Shown: piece after piece, positions 6,589 to 13,390 of the stretch
Position numbering within the stretch: position 1 is the first letter of the stretch
Layout of the letters: every line of letters begins with the position of its first letter
DNA from: Candidatus Eiseniibacteriota bacterium
GTDB lineage: Bacteria; Eisenbacteria; RBG-16-71-46
Length of the DNA: 13,390 nt
Reading direction: 5' to 3'
NCBI GenBank assembly: GCA_005893365.1
Contig: VBPB01000024.1
Span: 1 to 13,390 of the forward strand
Notes under the pieces: generated by a model
What the model saw: only the letters and a program-made list of their open reading frames with translations
What the model was told of the DNA's origin: nothing
The model's database searches: none
Translations under genes and position numbers: made by a program

Positions 6589-6617
6589 CTGGGAGTCAGC
6601 GCCATAAGCGCATCGAT

Positions 6618-6631
6618 GATAACGGGTTATC
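6618..6631. repeat. 14-bp operator-like palindrome GATAACGGGTTATC
   Basis: Perfect 6-bp arms GATAAC/GTTATC around GG, between the TTATCAACA box and the CCACA pair. Size and position suit a dimeric regulator site acting on dnaA. No regulator can be named, and a chance palindrome is possible. Confidence 0.35.
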
Positions 6632-6648
6632 TCTGGTTGAGCCTCCTC

Positions 6649-6668
6649 TCCTCCACAACCTTTCCACA
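6649..6668 (+). promoter_or_regulatory. Two weak DnaA-box-like sites in tandem
   Basis: TCCTCCACA (6649-6657) and CTTTCCACA (6660-6668) each have two mismatches to TTATCCACA and share the conserved TCCACA end. They are 11 bp apart, one helical turn, and on the same strand as the box at 6580. Individually weak; the phasing is the supporting point. Confidence 0.4.
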
Positions 6669-6952
6669 ACCCGGTCGGAACGGCCCGCCAGGGGGCAGAA
6701 GGCCCCTCGAGAACGCGGTGCGTGGGTCGCGTTCAAGACGAAAAAGAGCAACGATTTGAAATGGTTTCGGCCTGGTCCCGGGTGGGAGGCGATCACGTCC
6801 CGTCCACCGAGGGCGCGGAACGCTAGCACCGTCTCGCGGGAGCGACAAGGCCGTTGAATCGGGGTCCAGGAGATCGGCATCGCATTGTGGCCAATATTGA
6901 TAGCGGGATAGCCCGGCGGCGACTGCCCATATGTTCATTGGGTAGACCCCTG

Positions 6953-6968
6953 AGGCGGCTTGCCGCCT
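6953..6968 (-). terminator. Short hairpin overlapping the stop of the beta-barrel gene, possible terminator
   Basis: AGGCGGC and GCCGCCT are perfect inverted repeats separated by two bases, effectively a 6-bp GC stem with a 4-nt loop. The TAG stop lies inside the first arm. On the minus strand it is followed by CAGGGGTC, not a T-run, so intrinsic termination would be weak. It may instead protect the mRNA 3' end. Confidence 0.3.
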
Positions 6969-7602
6969 AGAACGGCAGGTTGACCCCGGCGGCGAATGCC
7001 ACATCGTCGTTATACCTGTCCGCGACAAGCAGTTGCAGCTCAGCGACGATCCGCAGCTCCGGGGCGAAACGAGCCTCCATGCCGAGTCTGAGCGGCAGCG
7101 AGAGGTCGGTGGCCTCGCGGGCGAAGACGTCGCGGCTGCTGAACAGCAGGGCGGCCCCTCCGTAGGGGACGATGGCCCCGCCTCCCAGCTCGCGGCTCGC
7201 CACGACTGAGGGCCCCAGGGTCACGACCTTGAGGTGGTCGGCGGTCTCGACGCCCAGCGCCCCGCCGGTGGCGATGTCCACCGCCGAGCCCTGATTGGCG
7301 TGGGCCACCTGCCAGCGGACGTCGGCCCCGACCCGCAGCGTGGTCGTGGTCCCCGTCCCCGGGCCCAGGTCGAGACGCGACAGGCCGCCATGGAAGCCGA
7401 AGTCGAGGTTGGGGTAGAAGCTCAGCCGCAGCTGCGCCAGCCCGCCGGTGACGTTCTTGCTGGCGTTGAGGTAGGCGCCGAACAGGTGCCCGTTGACCGG
7501 CAGGGTGGCGGCGTTGGTGAACTGGCCGAAGACCTGCGCACCGGCTGGTGCGCCGGCGCCAAGGGCCGCGACGATCAGCGCGGCCACCAGGACGTTCTTC
7601 AC
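6967..7602 (-). CDS. Probable outer-membrane beta-barrel protein
   Basis: This 211-residue protein is of no family I can name. GTG start at 7602 with GGGAGG 6 bp upstream. A Sec signal (MKNVLVAALIVAALGAGAPA, then GAQ|VFGQ) ends near residue 23. The mature part has amphipathic beta strands, for example LAQLRLSFYPNLDFGFHGGL, TTTLRVGADVRWQV, IVPYGGAALLF, LPLRLGMEARF and LRIVAELQLLV, and ends in FAAGVNLPF. A terminal Phe preceded by alternating hydrophobics is the beta-signal recognised by the BAM complex in Gram-negative bacteria. About eight to ten strands fit, as in small porin-like or OmpA-type barrels. It stands alone between the dnaA upstream region and a repeat element; a hairpin overlaps its stop. 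Its function is not readable from sequence. Confidence 0.8.
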   Translation of the reverse strand: MKNVLVAALIVAALGAGAPAGAQVFGQFTNAATLPVNGHLFGAYLNASKNVTGGLAQLRLSFYPNLDFGFHGGLSRLDLGPGTGTTTTLRVGADVRWQVAHANQGSAVDIATGGALGVETADHLKVVTLGPSVVASRELGGGAIVPYGGAALLFSSRDVFAREATDLSLPLRLGMEARFAPELRIVAELQLLVADRYNDDVAFAAGVNLPF

Positions 7603-7689
7603 GATCGACCTCCCTGTCGGAGGACCGTCCCAAATCGGCGCGGGCGGAGCAAGCGCGAACTCGGCGCCGGGGACTTGGGGCGGTGGCGA

Positions 7690-7780
7690 CTAGGCTGTGC
7701 CTGCAGACGGCCGAGGGCGGGGTACCCGCGAGAGCCGACCGCGCAACGCAGCCATTCGGCCGTCTGCAGGCACAGCCTAG
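7690..7780. repeat. 91-bp element with perfect 25-bp terminal inverted repeats
   Basis: Bases 7690-7714 and 7756-7780 are exact inverted repeats of 25 bp, beginning CTAGGCTGTGCC and ending with its complement. The 41-bp centre contains a second hairpin, GCGGG/CCCGC (7717-7721 and 7725-7729) around GTA. CTAG is at both outer ends; being palindromic, it could be either part of the arms or a 4-bp target duplication. The right arm contains the TAG stop of the GNAT gene. It could be a non-autonomous mobile repeat (MITE-like) or a very strong transcriptional stem-loop. No T-run flanks it. Confidence 0.85.
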
Positions 7781-8655
7781 CGGCCGGTGTCGAAGAACGC
7801 CGAGTACCACGCCGCGCGCTCGACGAACCCGAGGCGGCGGTAGAGCGCCAGCGCCGGCGCGTTGAAGTCGTTGACGAACAGGCAGGCCGCGCGGCTGCGC
7901 TCGAACAAGCGCGCGCACAGCTCCGAGAGCCCCCGCCGCGCCAGCCCCTGATCGCGGCGCTCGGGCGGCGTGTAGACGCCCGAGACCTGGGCGGCATCGC
8001 CGGTGATGGCGCTGACGCTGGCGCGAAAGCACAGCCCCGCCTGGTCCCGCCACAGCCAGGCGTGGCCGTCGCGGCACTCCTCCTCGACCCGCCGCCGGTA
8101 GCCGGCCGGGTCGACCTGGCGGGGATCCTCCTCCAGCTCCTCGCGCCGCAGCCGCGCCCCGCTCTCGTGGAGCAGCTCGAAGTCCTCGGGACGGGCGGTC
8201 GTCAACTCGGGCAGGCGCGGGAACGGCGGCAGCGCCCGGGGCTCGAGCGCCATGTAGACCTGCCGCCGCTCGAGCCGCGGGCTCAACCCGGCGCGGGCGA
8301 TCGGCTCGAGCGTGGCCAGGACGGCCGCGCGCGGACCGATCACCTGGAAGCGGCGGGGGAGGGCCGGCAGCCGCAGCCGCACCCGCTCGGCGATCAGGCG
8401 CAGCGCCGCCGGATCATCGCCGAGCGGGAGCACCGCCCCCGAGGGGTTGCCGATGTGCAGCAGGGCGGTCAGCTCGCCGTCGCGCCGCACGCCCCAGTAC
8501 TCGTCGCGCGGGGCGGCCAGGGCGTCGCGCAGCAGCAGCGCGATCAGGTAGACGTTGAGCACCGGGTCACGGTCGAGCCAGCCGAAGGCCTCGGGCAGGT
8601 CGCCGGGCGAGAGCCGATCCAGCACCAGCGGGCCGATGCGCGGGTGCGGGACCAT
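7777..8655 (-). CDS. GNAT-family N-acetyltransferase, two-domain type (DUF4081-like N-terminus)
   Basis: 292 residues. The C-terminal third is a clear GNAT acetyl-CoA domain: VSGVYTPPERRDQGLARRG with the pyrophosphate-binding R-D-Q-G-L-A (234-239), then FVNDFNAPALALYRRLGFVE, the Asn-x-x-Ala-x-x-x-Tyr-x-x-x-Gly-Phe end typical of the fold. The N-terminal half, with LDRDPVLNVYLIALLLRD (27-44), resembles the degenerate GNAT-like or DUF4081 domain found before such catalytic domains. The substrate is unknown. The ATG overlaps the ABC ATPase stop (TGATG), so it is probably translated with it; why an acetyltransferase joins an ABC unit is unclear. The stop codon lies in the arm of the inverted-repeat element. 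Family assignment is confident; the DUF4081 label is from memory of the pattern. Confidence 0.88.
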   Translation of the reverse strand: MVPHPRIGPLVLDRLSPGDLPEAFGWLDRDPVLNVYLIALLLRDALAAPRDEYWGVRRDGELTALLHIGNPSGAVLPLGDDPAALRLIAERVRLRLPALPRRFQVIGPRAAVLATLEPIARAGLSPRLERRQVYMALEPRALPPFPRLPELTTARPEDFELLHESGARLRREELEEDPRQVDPAGYRRRVEEECRDGHAWLWRDQAGLCFRASVSAITGDAAQVSGVYTPPERRDQGLARRGLSELCARLFERSRAACLFVNDFNAPALALYRRLGFVERAAWYSAFFDTGR

Positions 8656-9398
8656 CAGACGATCTTCTCGAAGATCGAGTCGACCAGCCGGTCGAAGCCC
8701 TCGTCGCGCTTGTTGCGCGGCCGCTCGAGCGGGATGGGCAGGTCGGCGGCCACCCGCCCCGGGCGCGAGCCGAGCACGATCACGCGGTCGGCCATCAGCA
8801 CCGCCTCCTCGATGATGTGGGTCACCATCACCACGGTGTGCACCGGCATCTCGTGGTCGGACCAGAGCGTCAGCACCTCCTCGCGCAGGTTGGCGGAGGT
8901 GAGCGGATCGAGTCCGGCGAACGGCTCGTCCATGAACAGGAGGTCCGGCTCGACCGCGAGCGCACGCGCCAGCCCGGCGCGCTGCTTCATGCCGCCCGAG
9001 AGCTCGGCGGGATAGGCCTCCTCGTAGCCGTCGAGCCCCACCTTGTCGAGGTAGGCGGCCGCGCGCCGCTTGGCCTCCTCCTCCGGCAGGTCGCGCGCCT
9101 TGAGGCCGATCTCGACGTTGGCCTGCACCGTCAGCCACGGCAGCAGCGCGAACGACTGGAACACCATCGCCGCCCGCAGATTGACGCCGGCGAGCGGCTG
9201 GCCCTGGCTCAGCACCGCGCCCGAGGTGGGGGCGATGAGCCCCATCATGAGCCGCAGCAGCATCGACTTGCCCGCGCCCGACGGGCCGACGATGGCGACG
9301 AACTGTCGGTCGGGGATCTCGAGGTTGATGTCGTCCAGGACCGTGACCGGACGGCCGCGGTCGTTGAACGACATCGTGACGTGACGCAGCTCGAGCAC
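8655..9398 (-). CDS. ABC transporter ATP-binding protein, NitT/TauT type
   Basis: This 247-residue ATPase energises an inner-membrane importer. It has every canonical motif: Walker A GPSGAGKS (38-45), Q-loop Q81 in VFQSFALLPWLTV, signature LSGGMKQR (133-140), Walker B LLFMDEP (153-159), D-loop GLDP (162-165) and switch His194 in MVTHI. FALLPWLTVQANVEIGL is typical of the nitrate/sulfonate/taurine importer ATPases. The GTG start at 9398 has GGAGG 6 bp upstream, inside the last permease codons, and begins 1 bp after the permease stop, so the two are one operon. The C-terminus (RPRNKRDEGFDRLVDSIFEKIV) has no extra regulatory domain. The substrate cannot be read from sequence, and the intended partner permease is damaged. 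Confidence 0.95.
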   Translation of the reverse strand: MLELRHVTMSFNDRGRPVTVLDDINLEIPDRQFVAIVGPSGAGKSMLLRLMMGLIAPTSGAVLSQGQPLAGVNLRAAMVFQSFALLPWLTVQANVEIGLKARDLPEEEAKRRAAAYLDKVGLDGYEEAYPAELSGGMKQRAGLARALAVEPDLLFMDEPFAGLDPLTSANLREEVLTLWSDHEMPVHTVVMVTHIIEEAVLMADRVIVLGSRPGRVAADLPIPLERPRNKRDEGFDRLVDSIFEKIV

Positions 9399-9399
9399 T

Positions 9400-11068
9400 T
9401 CAGCCCTCCAGCAGGTAGCGGTGGGCGACGTGCCGGTAGAGCCGGTCCCACACCAGGCGGTTGAACGCCACCACGGTCACGACCAGGGCGGCGAGCGAGA
9501 GGAAGAGCAGCGTGCGGTTGCCGGTCTGGAAGGTGGCGCGGTTGAGCAGCGCCCCGACCCCGGTCACCTGGTAGACATGGCCGCGATAGTCGACGTACTC
9601 GGAGAGGATGAGCGCGTTCCAGGTGCCGCCCCATGCCACCACGCTGCCGGTGACCAGCGAGGGCATGCAGGCGGGCAGCACGAGCTGGCGATGGATCTGC
9701 CGCCACGCGCTGCACCCCCGAGAGCATGTTGAACAGCAGATACCACTGCATCCCGGTCAGGGCCAGCGCCACCGAGATCATCTCCATGCCGACGCCGCCG
9801 AAGCGCCCGACCAGCAGGGCGACCAGCACCGGGAAGAACGCCGTCGCCGGCAGCGACGCGCCGACCTGCGCCACCGTCGAGAGGACGCGCACCCCGCGCG
9901 GATGGTCGCTCGCCCACAGCGAGACCGGGATGATCCAGAGCAGCGCCAGCACGTAGGCGGCATTGATGCGCAGGAAGGAGAACAGCAGGGCGAGCGGGAG
10001 CGTGGCGGCCTCGTGCGGCCACGGCGGCAGCAGGGCCCGCACCATGCCGACGATGGCGAGCGCCCCCCAGACCGCGAGCCCCGCCCACACCGGCCAGCGC
10101 GCGATGTGCCACACCTTGGCCCAGGCCCGCGCCGCCGCCGCCATGCCGCGGTTGGCCTCGGCGAGCGGCAGCCGGCGCCCCAGCGCGCGCCCCGCGGTGC
10201 GCAGCGGGCGCAGCAGGGTCGGCAGGCCGAAGTCGGGCATGCGGAAGGTCTCCTCGGCGGACTCGCTCGGCTGGCTGTCGTACCGGAACCGGCGCGACCA
10301 CGCCCGCACCGGGCGCCAGACCAGGTATTCGATCGCCAGCACCACGGTGATGAGCGTGATGAGGGCGGCGGTCGCGAGCTTGAGGTCCCCGTGCGCGAAC
10401 GCCAGCGAGAGGATGCTGCCCAGCCCGGGCAGGTCGTACTTCACCGGCCCGGCGGCGATGATCTCGCTGGCGATGAGGAAGTACCAGCCGTTGGTCCAGG
10501 ACAGGATGCTGTTGTAGACGATGGTCGGCACGCAGGCCGGCAGCAGCAGCGAGCGCCACAGCAGGGCGCCGCGCACGCCGAGGCTCTGGACCGCGGTCCG
10601 CGTCTCCAACGGGATGGTGGTGAGCCCCTCGTAGATGCCGAAGGCGATGTTCCAGGCCATGCTGGTGAAGAGCAGGAACATCGCCGCCAGCTCGAGGGCC
10701 AGCCGCCCGCCGCCCAGCCCGCCCACGAACACGTAGATCGCCGCCGGGAAGAAGCCCAGCACCGGCACCGACTGGCCCACGTCGAGCAGCGGCAGGATCC
10801 AGCGGGCCTCGGCGGGGCGGGTGGCCGCCCGGTAGGCCACGATCCACGAGAAGATCAGCGAGGCCAGGTAGGCGCCGGTCAGGCGCAGCAGCGACCACGC
10901 CGCCGCCCCGGGCAGGTCCGCGAAGCTCGCCGCCGGGGGGACCAGGGCCCGCGCCAGGCTCAGCAGGTGGCGCGGATGCTGGAAGAGCCCGGTGAGGGCG
11001 GCGCCCGCCAGCATCACGGCGACGGCCGCGACCGGCAGCCAGCCCGGCGTTCGGCGGGTCTCGGGCAT
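9400..11068 (-). pseudogene. Double-domain ABC permease (BPD_transp_1 x2) broken by a deletion and frameshift
   Basis: Two NitT/TauT-type permease domains are encoded in tandem. The first frame runs from ATG 11068 (GAGGG 7 bp upstream) to about codon 453 at 9710. Domain 1 (about 50-250) has a complete EAA loop, GLTTIPLETRTAVQSLG (148-164), followed by LLLPACVPTIV. After a charged linker (about 255-325), domain 2 (about 330 on) reads VWGALAIV, RINAAYVLALL and QWYLLFNMLSGVQ, and then leaves frame. The rest is in another frame from 9708: AWRQIHRQLVLPACMPSLV through DRLYRHVAHRYLLEG, ending in TGA at 9400. Aligning domain 2 to domain 1 without gaps, about 15 residues (151-165) are absent, a loss of about 44 nt. 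The lost part is the EAA loop that docks the ATPase. An assembly error is the alternative to a real pseudogene. No binding protein is nearby. Confidence 0.85.
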
Positions 11069-11320
11069 CGGACGACCCTCGCTGGTGCGCCGTGAGAAAG
11101 GGGCAGGGGCGGGACGTGGGACGCGAGCGCCGCACCCTGCGCGCGAACCCGCAATCTAGCGCGGCACTGCGCGGTGGAACAAGGCGAGAAACCATTCCGG
11201 GCCGGCGCGGGCACGGCGTCGCGACGCCGCGGGGCCCGCGATCGCGGCGGGCCGCGCACGGGTCCTCGTCCGTCCGGCGCGGCTTGTGAGCCCCTCGCGC
11301 CGCGGCTAGAGTCCGACGCC
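11069..11320. other. Divergent spacer between the ABC unit and the O-antigen ligase-like gene
   Basis: These 252 non-coding bases should hold both divergent promoters, but I could not identify convincing -35/-10 pairs in such GC-rich DNA. It contains two adjacent perfect palindromes, CGGCGTCGCGACGCCG (11214-11229) and CCGCGATCGCGG (11236-11247), which could be regulator sites or chance products of GC bias. Confidence 0.4.
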
Positions 11321-13390
11321 ATGCTCTGGGTCGGGGCTGCCCTGCTGTTCTCGATGGGGTTCTTCATGCCCGGGCTGCTCGAGCAGTTCGAAGCACCCAA
11401 GGTCGAGGCGGTGCGGGTGTGCGGGCTCGGCGCCCTCGCCCTGAGCGCCGTGGCCGGGCTCGCCGGCCGCCCGCGCCGCTGGCGCGCGCTCGACCGCGCC
11501 GTGGTGGCCTGGCTCGCGGTCGAGGTCGTCACCACCGCGCTCTCGGTGTCGCCGCGGGTGAGCCTGCTCGGCGAGCCGCGCCAGCGCGAGGGACTGCTCA
11601 CCTCGGCCGCCCTCGCGGGGCTCTACTTCGCCGCGCGGGACGCCTTCGCGCGCCGCGGCCGCGTGCGCGGCGCCCTCGACCTGATGCTGGCGGCCGCGGC
11701 CCTGGTCGGGCTCTACGCCCTGGTCCAGATCGCGGGCGCGGACCCGATCCTCTGGCAGCGCGTCGCGGTGTACCCCGGGGGCTACGTGCGGCCCTTCGCC
11801 ACACTCGGGAAGGCCAACCTGCTCGGCGTCCTGGCTGCCGCCACCGCCTCGCTCGGCGTGGCGCTGGCGGTGGCGGGGGAGCGCGGCGCGCGCGGCTGGC
11901 TGCGCGCCATGGCGGCGGGGCTGCTCGCCGCCGTCGCCTGCCTCACGCTGTCGCGCGCCGCGTGGTTGGCGCTGGGCCTGGGCCTCGCCACCGCCATCGG
12001 GCTGGCACTCCGCGAGCGGGGCACGGCGCGGCGTTCGCCGCGCGCGCTCGGGCTCGCCGGTGCGGCGCCCGCGGGGGCCGGGGTGGTGATCACGATGGCT
12101 GCGGTCTGGAACCTGGTCGCGCTGCGCTCGGCCGAGACGGTCTCAGGCGAGGGCAGCGGCGCCAGCCGCATCGAGTACTGGCGCGCCGCCCTGGCGGCCT
12201 GGCGGCAGCGGCCGCTGGTGGGCCAGGGGCCGGACGCCTTCGAGATGGTGTTCCCGCGCTTCCAGACGCCCGAGTACTGGCGGGTCGAGTGGACCGGACT
12301 GCCGTTCCATGCCCACTCGATCTACCTGCACACGCTGGCGACGCGCGGCCTCGCGGGCCTGCTCGTGGCCATCGCCTGGGCGGTGGCCCTGGCGGCGGCG
12401 GCGGTCACGGCCTGGCGCGGGCGCGCGCAGGCGCCGGACCCGGCACTGGTCCCCGCCGGCATCGGCGCGCTCGCGGCCCTCGCGGTGGCGGGCGCCTTCG
12501 GCGCGCTCGGGATCACCGGGGCGCTGATGCTGGTGCTGATCTCGGCGCTGCTCGCGACGGCGGCCGAGGCGGCCGAGCCGGGAACCCGCGCCGTGAGCGA
12601 GCCGACCGCGGGCCACGCGCCCCCCGCCCGGCACCGGGCCGACGCGGGCGGCCGGCGCGGCGCGGCCGGCGCCCGCCGTGGCGAGCCGCCGCCGCTTGGG
12701 CCCCGCCGCGGGGCCGCGCGCATCGCCGCGGCCGCGGTCGCGCTGGTCGCGCTCGTGTGGGGCTTCACCGAGCTGCGCGCGTCGCGGGCCGCCTCGGCGG
12801 CGCAGGCGTTCATGACCCGCGACCCGCCGCGCGCCGTCCAGGCCTCGCGCTACGCCGTCTCGCTCGCCCCCGGCGACGACCGGCTGTGGCGCATGGACGC
12901 CGAAGCGCTCCTCTGGCTCACCACCGTGACGCCCGAGCACGCGGCCCTGCTCGGCGAGGCCGCGGCCGCGGCACGCCGCGCCGTGGCGCTGGCACCCGCG
13001 CGCGCCGAGAACCACCTCATCCTGGCGCGGGCGCTCGGGGCGCGCGAGGCCGAGGGGGACACCACGGTCCGCGGCGCGGTGACGGCCGCCTTCGCGCGCA
13101 GCGTGACGCTGGCGCCGATGGACGGCCTGAGCCTGATCGAGTTCGCGGACCACGAGAGCATGGCGGGCCGGCCCGAGGCGGCGCTGCCGGTGGCGCGCCG
13201 CGCGGTGGCGCTCTACCCGGCGCGGGGCGAGGTGCTGGCGGCGCTGGCGCGCGCGCAGGCCTCGGCGGGCGAGGCCGACAGCGCGCGGGCGACGCTCCGG
13301 CGCGCGCTGCGCGCGACCTGGAGCCAGCCGTCCGAACGCGCCCAGGCCGAGCGGGAGTTGGAGGGGCTCGCGGCCCCGCCGAGCGCCAAG
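11321..13390 (+). CDS. O-antigen ligase/Wzy_C-type membrane protein with C-terminal TPR-like region; runs off the right edge
   Basis: 690 codons are open from ATG 11321 to the window edge without a stop; no in-frame start lies upstream before 11282, and the Shine-Dalgarno is weak. The N-terminal ~400 residues are polytopic (for example LWVGAALLFSMGFFMPGLL, LMLAAAALVGLYALVQIAG, LLGVLAAATASLGVALAVAG). The Wzy_C signature is present: SRIEYWRAALAAWRQRPLVG (starting 282) followed by GQGPDAFEMVFPRF and PFHAHSIYLHTLATRGLAG, with His330 and His332. Such proteins ligate or polymerise lipid-linked glycans at the periplasmic face of the inner membrane. After an Ala/Arg/Gly-rich low-complexity stretch (about 420-467) and one more membrane segment, the rest is alpha-helical, with repeated RRAVALAPARAENHLILARA-type TPR units. 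Base composition is even more GC-rich than the rest. The substrate is unknown; the ligase versus polymerase choice cannot be made. Confidence 0.85.
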   Translation, partial: MLWVGAALLFSMGFFMPGLLEQFEAPKVEAVRVCGLGALALSAVAGLAGRPRRWRALDRAVVAWLAVEVVTTALSVSPRVSLLGEPRQREGLLTSAALAGLYFAARDAFARRGRVRGALDLMLAAAALVGLYALVQIAGADPILWQRVAVYPGGYVRPFATLGKANLLGVLAAATASLGVALAVAGERGARGWLRAMAAGLLAAVACLTLSRAAWLALGLGLATAIGLALRERGTARRSPRALGLAGAAPAGAGVVITMAAVWNLVALRSAETVSGEGSGASRIEYWRAALAAWRQRPLVGQGPDAFEMVFPRFQTPEYWRVEWTGLPFHAHSIYLHTLATRGLAGLLVAIAWAVALAAAAVTAWRGRAQAPDPALVPAGIGALAALAVAGAFGALGITGALMLVLISALLATAAEAAEPGTRAVSEPTAGHAPPARHRADAGGRRGAAGARRGEPPPLGPRRGAARIAAAAVALVALVWGFTELRASRAASAAQAFMTRDPPRAVQASRYAVSLAPGDDRLWRMDAEALLWLTTVTPEHAALLGEAAAAARRAVALAPARAENHLILARALGAREAEGDTTVRGAVTAAFARSVTLAPMDGLSLIEFADHESMAGRPEAALPVARRAVALYPARGEVLAALARAQASAGEADSARATLRRALRATWSQPSERAQAERELEGLAAPPSAK

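Larger units (their letters stand above)
6456..6966. other. 511-bp non-coding region upstream of dnaA: dnaA promoter region and possible second half of oriC
   Basis: I see no convincing gene here. It holds the dnaA Shine-Dalgarno (AAGGA near 6466), a cluster of DnaA-box-like sites between 6580 and 6668, TTCCCCACA at 6489-6497 (two mismatches), the palindrome GATAACGGGTTATC (6618-6631), a small GGGGC/GCCCC hairpin at 6692-6706, and a hairpin overlapping the stop of the next gene (6953-6968). Minus-strand open frames at 6596-6880 and 6627-7028 look like chance: they lack recognisable motifs and run over the box cluster or the neighbouring gene. A specific dnaA promoter could not be assigned. 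Confidence 0.55.

Noticed and set aside
6456..6605. N-terminal extension of DnaA to an in-frame ATG at 6605
   Set aside because: ATG 6455 has a good Shine-Dalgarno and gives the usual DnaA N-terminus. The extension runs through candidate DnaA boxes and has no domain character.
6611..6624. Reverse-strand TTATCATCG as a DnaA box
   Set aside because: Three mismatches, all in the conserved CCACA end. The TTATC part is explained by the palindrome.
6692..6706. GGGGC/GCCCC hairpin as a terminator
   Set aside because: A 5-bp stem with no T-run on either strand and no gene ending next to it.
6596..7028. Minus-strand open frames at 6596-6880 and 6627-7028 as genes upstream of dnaA
   Set aside because: No recognisable motif, composition like random GC-rich frames, and overlap with the box cluster or with the 3' end of the beta-barrel gene.
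11598..13161. Minus-strand open frames opposite the O-antigen ligase-like gene
   Set aside because: Arg/Ala/Pro-rich shadows without motifs. The plus strand is open for 690 codons with a clear Wzy_C signature.
1..13390. tRNA, rRNA, CRISPR array, transposase genes
   Set aside because: No tRNA-like cloverleaf, rRNA segment, regularly spaced direct repeat or transposase motif was seen on reading.

Overview
The window is the chromosomal replication-origin neighbourhood of a high-GC, Gram-negative bacterium. It is GC-rich throughout by eye, and denser still past 11.3 kb. Two predicted outer-membrane beta-barrel proteins and an O-antigen ligase/polymerase-type membrane protein point to an outer membrane. 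The gene set dnaA, dnaN, DUF721/dciA, gyrB, gyrA without recF, and the deep sequence character, would fit an uncultured high-GC lineage of the Gemmatimonadota/'Eisenbacteria' kind. That placement is a guess and not something the sequence proves.

Layout from right to left along the minus strand, the direction of transcription for most of it. dnaA (6455-5058) is followed by an origin-like spacer (5057-4705). The spacer carries a stem-loop with a five-tract G-quadruplex motif, a near-perfect DnaA box and a 48-bp AT-rich unwinding candidate. Then comes a tightly packed cluster: dnaN (4704-3556), dciA (3598-3254), gyrB (3257-1305), a small beta-barrel gene (1305-727) and gyrA (678 to beyond base 1). 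Consecutive genes from dnaN to the beta-barrel gene overlap. gyrA is interrupted after codon 111 by an intein that runs off the left edge. A second set of candidate DnaA boxes lies upstream of dnaA (6456-6966), so the origin may be bipartite around dnaA.

Right of dnaA, still on the minus strand, are a second beta-barrel protein (7602-6967), a 91-bp element made of perfect 25-bp inverted repeats (7690-7780), and a three-gene unit. The unit is an ABC permease with two fused permease domains (11068-9400), a NitT/TauT-type ATPase (9398-8655) and a two-domain GNAT acetyltransferase (8655-7777). The permease is broken: its second domain has lost its EAA loop through a deletion plus frameshift near 9709. 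No substrate-binding protein is in the window.

After a 252-bp divergent spacer with two GC-rich palindromes, a long plus-strand gene (11321 to beyond 13390) encodes an O-antigen ligase/Wzy_C-type membrane protein with a C-terminal TPR-like region.

The core genes act together: DnaA opens the origin, DciA is the likely DnaB helicase loader, DnaN is the polymerase clamp, and GyrB/GyrA relieve supercoils ahead of the fork. The most notable points are the GyrA intein at a site different from the mycobacterial one, the beta-barrel gene inside the gyrB-gyrA unit, the G-quadruplex/stem-loop in the origin spacer, the perfect inverted-repeat element, and the damaged double permease.
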